From the NCBI RefSeq assembly GCF_000733775.1, contig NZ_JPOE01000002.1, positions 2,542,001 to 2,606,000 of the forward strand: a DNA stretch of 64,000 nt, given 5' to 3'. The stretch is from Thiomonas sp. FB-Cd (GTDB taxonomy: Bacteria > Pseudomonadota > Gammaproteobacteria > Burkholderiales > Burkholderiaceae_C). A program made the translations under genes and the position numbers. The notes under the pieces were generated by a model. The model was not told where the DNA came from. It ran no database searches and saw nothing but the letters and a program-made list of their open reading frames with translations. Shown here piece by piece: positions 58,603 to 64,000 of the stretch. Each line of letters starts with the position of its first letter. Position 1 is the first letter of the stretch.

Positions 58603-61309
58603 CTGCGCTGTCCTCGACGCCGTCGTCGCCGGGCGGCGCGTCCAGCGGCAATTCAAAGCTGAAGCTGGCGCCTCCGTCGGGCCGGTTGGCCGCGGTGATG
58701 GATCCGCCGTGGGCCTCGACCACCGAACGGCAGATCGCCAGGCCGAGCCCGACCCCCGGGACGCTGGACTCGACCTGTCCGCGCGCGAATTTGTCGAACA
58801 GATCACCTTCGCGTCCGCGAGGCAGCCCCGGCCCGCGGTCCCAGACGGTGACCCGCAGACGATCGCCCGCGCGCCGCGCATCGACCCCGATCGGCGTACC
58901 CGCCGGCGTGTACTTCAGCGCATTGTCGAACAGGTTGACGAACACGCGCTCGAGCAGCTGCGCGTCGGCGTGCACCAGCGGAAGCTCGGGTGGCAGATCG
59001 ATGTGCAGCGGGTGCTGCGCCAGCTGCTCGGGCTCGAAGCCGCGCAGCGCGCTTCCGAGCACCTCCTCCACCGATTGCCAGTCCTTGCGCAACGTGACCT
59101 TGCCAGCCTGCAGGCGGGCCATCTCCAGCATGTCGTCAACCATGCGCGCCAGGCGGCGCGCCTGCTTGCCCACCGACTCGACCTGCTCGCGCAACCGGGC
59201 GGGCTGGGCGGGCGTGTGCATACGCAACAGGTCCGTGGCGCCCATCAGGGCGGTCAGCGGCGTGCGCAGGTCGTGCGAGAGCGCCGACAGCACCGAATTG
59301 CGCAAGCGTTCCGCCTCCATCGCGACCAGCGTGTCCTGCGCGACCTCGACGAAATGGACCCGCTCCAGCGCGATCGCGATCTGCGATGCGATGGTATCGA
59401 GCAGCCTGCGCTGTTCCGGAATGAGCACGCTGCGCGGCGTTCCGGGAGCGACGACCAGCACCCCTCGCACCCGCATCGGCGCCTTCAACGGCAGGTAAAG
59501 CAACGGCAGCGCGGGCAGCGTGTTGGTGCCGATTCCGGCCGTCTCGCCGTGCTCGATACACCAGCGCGCCAGATCGGCGTCGATGCCGTCGATCGGGCCG
59601 GCGGGGTCCGGCGAGTCGGCCTCGCGCAGGCGTTCATCGATGCCCAGCAGCAACAGTTCGGCCCGCGCGCCGAAACCGTTGCGCACATGCCCCAACCCGA
59701 AATCGACCACTTGCTCGACCGTCAACGCCCCCGAAAGGTCGCGCGACAGCGCGTAGAGATCCCGGGTGCGGCGCTCGCGCTGGTTGGCCACGCGCACCTG
59801 GTAGCGCAATCCAGCGGTGAGGTGCCCGATGAGCAGGCCGACGCCGAGCATCACGCCGAAGGTGAACAGGTACTGGACGTCGCTGACGGCGAAGGAGTAC
59901 TTCGGCGGCACGTAGAAGAAGTCGAAGGCCAGCACGTTGATGAAGGCCGCCAGCACCGCCGGGCCGCGACCCAGGCGCCACGCCACCAGCACCACCCCGA
60001 CCAGGAACAGCATGACGATGTTCGACAGGTGGAAGTACCAGCTCAGGGGTATCGCCACCAGGGTCAGCGCGGCGCTGCCGGCCAGCGCCCACGCATAGTC
60101 CCGCCACGGAAACGGGTGGACTTCGGCGGCGGACACCTGCGCGGCGCCGCGCGTGGGTGGCGCGTGTGGCTCGGGGGCGAGCAGCACCAGATCGAGGTCG
60201 GGAGCCAGGTTTCCCAGCCCCCTGGCGAAGGATTCGCGCCATGCCTCGCGCCACCACGCCAGCCTGCGGCGACGCGCCATCACGACGCGGTTCAGGTTGT
60301 GCATGCGCGCGTAGGCGAGCACTTCCGAGGGTGCATGTTGGCCCGCGAGCACCGCGGTGTGCGCGCCGAGATCGCGGCCGAGCTGAAGCAGCTTCAGGAT
60401 CGCCGAGCGGCGCGCCTCGGCGAGCTGCTGCAGCGGCGGCGTCTCGGCGTAGACCACGTGCCAGCGCGCGTGCAGCGCCTCGGCCAGGCGCGCCGCCGCG
60501 CGCACCAGGCTCGGGCCGTTGTCCGGCCCCACGCATACCAGCAGCGCCTCCGACGCACTCCAGACCTCGCCCCCGACCTGGCTGCTTCGATAGCTGCGCA
60601 TCTGGCTGTCGACGCGCTCGGCGGTCAGGCGCAGTGCGAGTTGGCGCAGCGCGAGCAAGTTGCCCTTGCGGAAGAAATTGCGCAGCGCGCGCGCCGCCTG
60701 CGCGGCGACGTAGACCTTGCCTTCGCGCAGGCGCTGCAACAGTTCGTCGGGAGTCAGGTCGACGAGCACGACGTCGGCCGCCTGCTGGAACAGGCTGTCC
60801 GGGACCGTCTCGCGCACCGGTACCTCGGCGATGCTGGCGACGATGTGGCTGACGCTGTCCAGATGCTGCACGTTGAGCGTCGTGTAGACGTCGATTCCGG
60901 CGGCCAGTAGCTCCTCGACGTCCTGCCAGCGCTTCGGATGCCGGCTGCCGGCGGCGTTGCTGTGCGCCAGTTCGTCAACTAGCAGCACCGCGGGCCGGCG
61001 CTGCAGCGCTGCGGCCAGGTCAAACTCGCCCGCGTCGCGCGCGCCCCCCTGCGGCTGCAGGCGCGGCAACACCTCCAACCCTTCGAGCAGCCGCTCGGTC
61101 TCGGCTCGACCGTGGGTTTCAACGACCCCGCAGACGACGTCGACGCCCTTCTCGCGCAGTTGCTGTGCCGCGCCGAGCATCGCGTAGGTCTTGCCAACGC
61201 CTGGAGACGCGCCGAAGAAAATCCTCAGCTTGCCCTGCTGGGCCTGCTTCTGCTCATGCTCGACCTCGCGCAACAGGGCGTCGGGGTCGGGGCGTTGATC
61301 GTCGGTCAT
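58565..61309 (-). CDS. kdpD: potassium-sensing histidine kinase KdpD
   Basis: A 914-residue inner-membrane sensor kinase. It begins with the KdpD domain (IFFGASPGVGKTYAML Walker A, GVVETHGRAET), then a universal-stress-like domain (about 250-370). Four membrane segments lie near 400-500 (including NIVMLFLVGVVLVAW), then a GAF-like domain. The kinase core has the H-box SALSHDLRTPLTALMGATDL, an N-box VNLFDNALKYTPAG and G-boxes WDRGPGLP and GVGLGLAI. All catalytic motifs are intact. Confidence 0.96.
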   Translation of the reverse strand: MTDDQRPDPDALLREVEHEQKQAQQGKLRIFFGASPGVGKTYAMLGAAQQLREKGVDVVCGVVETHGRAETERLLEGLEVLPRLQPQGGARDAGEFDLAAALQRRPAVLLVDELAHSNAAGSRHPKRWQDVEELLAAGIDVYTTLNVQHLDSVSHIVASIAEVPVRETVPDSLFQQAADVVLVDLTPDELLQRLREGKVYVAAQAARALRNFFRKGNLLALRQLALRLTAERVDSQMRSYRSSQVGGEVWSASEALLVCVGPDNGPSLVRAAARLAEALHARWHVVYAETPPLQQLAEARRSAILKLLQLGRDLGAHTAVLAGQHAPSEVLAYARMHNLNRVVMARRRRLAWWREAWRESFARGLGNLAPDLDLVLLAPEPHAPPTRGAAQVSAAEVHPFPWRDYAWALAGSAALTLVAIPLSWYFHLSNIVMLFLVGVVLVAWRLGRGPAVLAAFINVLAFDFFYVPPKYSFAVSDVQYLFTFGVMLGVGLLIGHLTAGLRYQVRVANQRERRTRDLYALSRDLSGALTVEQVVDFGLGHVRNGFGARAELLLLGIDERLREADSPDPAGPIDGIDADLARWCIEHGETAGIGTNTLPALPLLYLPLKAPMRVRGVLVVAPGTPRSVLIPEQRRLLDTIASQIAIALERVHFVEVAQDTLVAMEAERLRNSVLSALSHDLRTPLTALMGATDLLRMHTPAQPARLREQVESVGKQARRLARMVDDMLEMARLQAGKVTLRKDWQSVEEVLGSALRGFEPEQLAQHPLHIDLPPELPLVHADAQLLERVFVNLFDNALKYTPAGTPIGVDARRAGDRLRVTVWDRGPGLPRGREGDLFDKFARGQVESSVPGVGLGLAICRSVVEAHGGSITAANRPDGGASFSFELPLDAPPGDDGVEDSADEEPSTDSPGRR

Positions 61310-61440
61310 CGCGGCACGCGTGCAGGGGTGGACGTGGCCGCGACGCAGAAGACAGACTGCAAAAGGTTCATGACAGGATAGCTCGGATCAGGGCATTGTC
61401 CGTCGGAAGTATCGCCCGGCGCGGCGGCCGATCGGTCGGG

Positions 61441-62031
61441 TCAGGGCAGAGGAACCGGATGCAGGCCGTCGAGTGCGAGGTTCAGCGCCAGCACGTCGAC
61501 CTGGGGCTCGCCGAACAGCCCGAACCAGGGACGGTGGGCGTACCGGTCGATCAACCGCTGTACCGCTCGCGGCGGGAGGCCGCGCGCCTGCGCGACCCGC
61601 GCGAGCTGGTACTGCGCGGCCGCCAGACTGATGTCCGGATCCAGCCCGGAACCAGAAGCCGTGACCAGGTCGACCGGAGTCGGCTTGCCGGCCTCGGCCG
61701 GGTCGGCGTGTCGCAAGGCTTCGACGTTGGCCTTCACCGCCCCCAACTCCTCGGGGTTCGTGGGCCCGAGGTTGGAGCCGCCCGAGGCCAGGCCGTTGTA
61801 AGGCTGCGGCGAGGTCGCCGACGGCCGGCCCCAGAAGTACTTCGGCGCCGAGAACGACTGCCCGATCAGCGCCGAGCCGACCGGCCTTCCGGCCACGGCG
61901 AGCACCGAGCCGTTGGCCTGCCACGGAAACACCGCCTGCGCCAGTGCGGTGACCAGCAGCGGATAGACCAAGCCCAGCACAAGCGTGAAACCGACGAACA
62001 GGGTCAACGCGGGGCGAAGGAGTCGCGACAT
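61441..62031 (-). CDS. kdpC: potassium-transporting ATPase subunit KdpC
   Basis: A 196-residue bitopic subunit of the KdpFABC pump. It has one N-terminal membrane segment (LTLFVGFTLVLGLVYPLLVT), then the family motifs SALIGQSFSAPKYFWGRPS and PVDLVTASGSGLDPDISLAAA with a C-terminal QVDVLALNLALD. The ATG at 62031 follows GGAG and lies 13 bp after kdpB. Confidence 0.95.
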   Translation of the reverse strand: MSRLLRPALTLFVGFTLVLGLVYPLLVTALAQAVFPWQANGSVLAVAGRPVGSALIGQSFSAPKYFWGRPSATSPQPYNGLASGGSNLGPTNPEELGAVKANVEALRHADPAEAGKPTPVDLVTASGSGLDPDISLAAAQYQLARVAQARGLPPRAVQRLIDRYAHRPWFGLFGEPQVDVLALNLALDGLHPVPLP

Positions 62032-62044
62032 GGAGGTCTCCGTT

Positions 62045-64000
62045 TTACAGCAGATGCAGTGCATTGAGCACGAGGTCGATCGCCTTGATGCCGACGAAGG
62101 GCAACGCGATGCCTCCCAGCCCGTACAGCAGCAGGTTGTTGCGTAGCAGCGTGGCCGCCGGAAGCGGGCGGAACTTCACCCCTTTCAGAGCCAGGGGAAT
62201 GAGGAACACGATGATCAGGGCGTTGAAAATCACCGCCGAGATGATCGCCGAATCGGGAGTCCCCAGGCGCATGACGTTCAAGGCCCCGAGTTGCGGGTAG
62301 GTGCCGATGAAGATCGCAGGGATGATCGCGAAATACTTCGCCAGGTCGTTGGCGATGCTGAAGGTGGTCAGCGCGCCGCGGGTCATCAGCATCTGCTTGC
62401 CGATCTCGACCACCTCGATCAGCTTGGTCGGGTTGGAGTCGAGATCGACCATGTTGCCGGCCTCGCGCGCGGCCTGGGTGCCGCTGTTCATCGCCACCGC
62501 GACGTCGGCCTGCGCCAGCGCCGGCGCGTCATTGGTGCCGTCGCCGGTCATCGCCACCAGGCGTCCGTCGGACTGATACTTGCGGATCAGCGCCAGCTTG
62601 GTCTCGGGCGTGGCCTCGGCCTGGTACTCGTCCACGCCGGCCTCCGCGGCGATCGCCGCTGCGGTGAGTCGGTTGTCGCCGGTGATCATCACGGTCTGGA
62701 TGCCCATCCGACGCAGCTGGGCGAAGCGCTCCTTGATGCCGTCTTTCACGACGTCCTTGAGTTCGACCACGCCAAGCACACGCCGATCGTCGGCCACCAC
62801 CAGTGGCGTGCTGCCCCGGCGGGCGACCGCGTCGACCAGATCCTTCAAGCCCGCCGGCAGTTCCCCGCCGCGCTCGCGCACGTGGCGCGACACTTCGTCG
62901 GCCGCACCTTTGCGGATCGGCCGGCCGGCGATGTCCACGCCGCTCATGCGGGTCTGCGCGGAGAACGGCACGAAGCTGGCGTGCAGCGATTCCAGGTCGC
63001 GCTCGCGCAGGTTGAAACGCTGCTTGGCCAGCACGACGATGCTGCGCCCCTCGGGTGTCTCGTCCGCCAGTGACGCCAGTTGCGCGGCGTTGGCCAGTTC
63101 GCGCTCGGAGACCCCGGCCACCGGCACGAAGGCGCTGGCCTGGCGGTTGCCCAGCGTGATGGTGCCGGTCTTGTCCAGCAGCAGCACGTCGATGTCGCCG
63201 GCGGCCTCGACCGCGCGCCCCGAGGTCGCGACCACGTTGGCGCCGAGCATGCGGCTCATGCCGGCCACACCGATGGCCGACAGCAGCGCGCCGATTGTCG
63301 TCGGGATCAGGCACACCAGCAGCGCCACCAGCACCGTGATGCTGACCGGATGGCCGGCGCCGGTGGCCTTGACCGAGTAGATCGAATACGGCAGCAGCGT
63401 CACCGTGGCCATCAGCAGAATCACCGTGAGCGCGATCAACAGGATGGTCAGAGCGATCTCGTTGGGCGTCTTGCGGCGCTTGGCGCCCTCCACCAGCGCG
63501 ATCATGCGATCGAGGAACGAATCGCCCGGATTGGTCGTGCAGCGCACGACGATCCAATCGGACAACACCGTCGTGCCGCCGGTCACCGACGAGAAGTCGC
63601 CGCCCGACTCGCGGATCACCGGGGCGGACTCGCCCGTGATCGCGCTTTCGTCGACGGTCGCCGCGCCTTCGATGACTTCGCCGTCGCAGGGGATCAGTTC
63701 GTGCGCGAGCACGACCACGACGTCGTCCTTGCGCAGCGTCTCGCCGTCTACCAGGGTCCACGGCGCACCGTACCTGGGCTCGCTCAGCCGCTTGGCCTTC
63801 ACGGCGCTGCGCGTGCCGCGCAGACTGGCCGCCTGCGCCTTGCTGCGCCCTTCGGCCAGCGCCTCGGCGAAATTGGCGAACAGCACGGTGAACCACAGCC
63901 ATACCGTCACGGCCAGGATGAAGCCGGACGGCGCCTCGCCATGTCCGCGCAGCGCCTGCAGCCACAGCCCGGTGGTGAGCAGGCTGCCGACGTACACAAC
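62045..64000 (-). CDS. kdpB: potassium-transporting ATPase ATP-binding subunit KdpB, 5' partial
   Basis: The P-type ATPase subunit of KdpFABC, about 651 codons visible of roughly 690. The frame runs open to the window edge ([17 protein letters not shown]), so the true start lies outside. Motifs are the actuator [16 protein letters not shown], the phosphorylation site [26 protein letters not shown] in the nucleotide domain and [17 protein letters not shown]. Membrane segments at both ends are intact. kdpA and kdpF are expected beyond 64000. Confidence 0.96.
   Translation of the reverse strand, partial: VVYVGSLLTTGLWLQALRGHGEAPSGFILAVTVWLWFTVLFANFAEALAEGRSKAQAASLRGTRSAVKAKRLSEPRYGAPWTLVDGETLRKDDVVVVLAHELIPCDGEVIEGAATVDESAITGESAPVIRESGGDFSSVTGGTTVLSDWIVVRCTTNPGDSFLDRMIALVEGAKRRKTPNEIALTILLIALTVILLMATVTLLPYSIYSVKATGAGHPVSITVLVALLVCLIPTTIGALLSAIGVAGMSRMLGANVVATSGRAVEAAGDIDVLLLDKTGTITLGNRQASAFVPVAGVSERELANAAQLASLADETPEGRSIVVLAKQRFNLRERDLESLHASFVPFSAQTRMSGVDIAGRPIRKGAADEVSRHVRERGGELPAGLKDLVDAVARRGSTPLVVADDRRVLGVVELKDVVKDGIKERFAQLRRMGIQTVMITGDNRLTAAAIAAEAGVDEYQAEATPETKLALIRKYQSDGRLVAMTGDGTNDAPALAQADVAVAMNSGTQAAREAGNMVDLDSNPTKLIEVVEIGKQMLMTRGALTTFSIANDLAKYFAIIPAIFIGTYPQLGALNVMRLGTPDSAIISAVIFNALIIVFLIPLALKGVKFRPLPAATLLRNNLLLYGLGGIALPFVGIKAIDLVLNALHLL

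Noticed and set aside
58709..60910. A 733-codon open frame opposite kdpD
   Set aside because: Long antisense frames are common in GC-rich genes. kdpD has every kinase motif, and the antisense translation is low-complexity Arg/His/Gln-rich sequence.

Overview
The window looks like chromosome from a sulfur-metabolising betaproteobacterium of the Burkholderiales; Thiomonas is my best guess. The support is high G+C, the str/rpo gene order, Burkholderiales-type tandem porins, a fused cysNC, soxCD and a gsp cluster. The genus is an inference from gene content, not from a database match.

Layout. 1-2401: end of a sulfate-activation operon (cysD, cysNC). 2532-7174: two nested insertion sequences. An IS66-type element carrying a DruA-like (DUF4338) passenger sits inside the terminal inverted repeat of an IS1634-type element, and both target-site duplications are readable. 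7377-13390: two tandem porins, coq7, an OsmC-like gene, a candidate small RNA or attenuator, and ilvA. 13409-26599: a type II secretion cluster, gspC divergent from gspGHIJKLMN and then gspDEF. A TnpB element lies between gspN and gspD, and gspD is frameshifted at a six-G run and carries an unusual C-terminal AMIN-like domain. 26603-30565: 5'-nucleotidase, acyl-CoA-binding protein and trpGDC without trpE.

30562-44657: the translation/transcription core: tRNA-Tyr, -Gly and -Thr, tuf, tRNA-Trp, secE-nusG-rplKAJL-rpoBC and initiator tRNA-Met. 44627-57800: accessory DNA. It starts at the tRNA-fMet with a regulator, an excisionase-like gene, a tyrosine integrase and an HD-domain protein. After that come a truncated RIT (recombinase-in-trio) copy that abuts a decayed araC-type gene, an acetyltransferase gene, soxCD, an unknown gene and one complete RIT element with three overlapping recombinases and 29-bp terminal repeats. 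57919-64000: kdpBCDE on the minus strand, with kdpB running off the window.

How the genes work together. CysD and CysNC make APS and PAPS. SoxCD would oxidise sulfane sulfur bound to SoxYZ, whose genes are not in this window. The Gsp proteins form the type II secreton, whose function here depends on whether the gspD frameshift is real. TrpG, TrpD and TrpC catalyse or serve early and middle steps of tryptophan synthesis. KdpD and KdpE sense potassium limitation and activate the KdpFABC pump.
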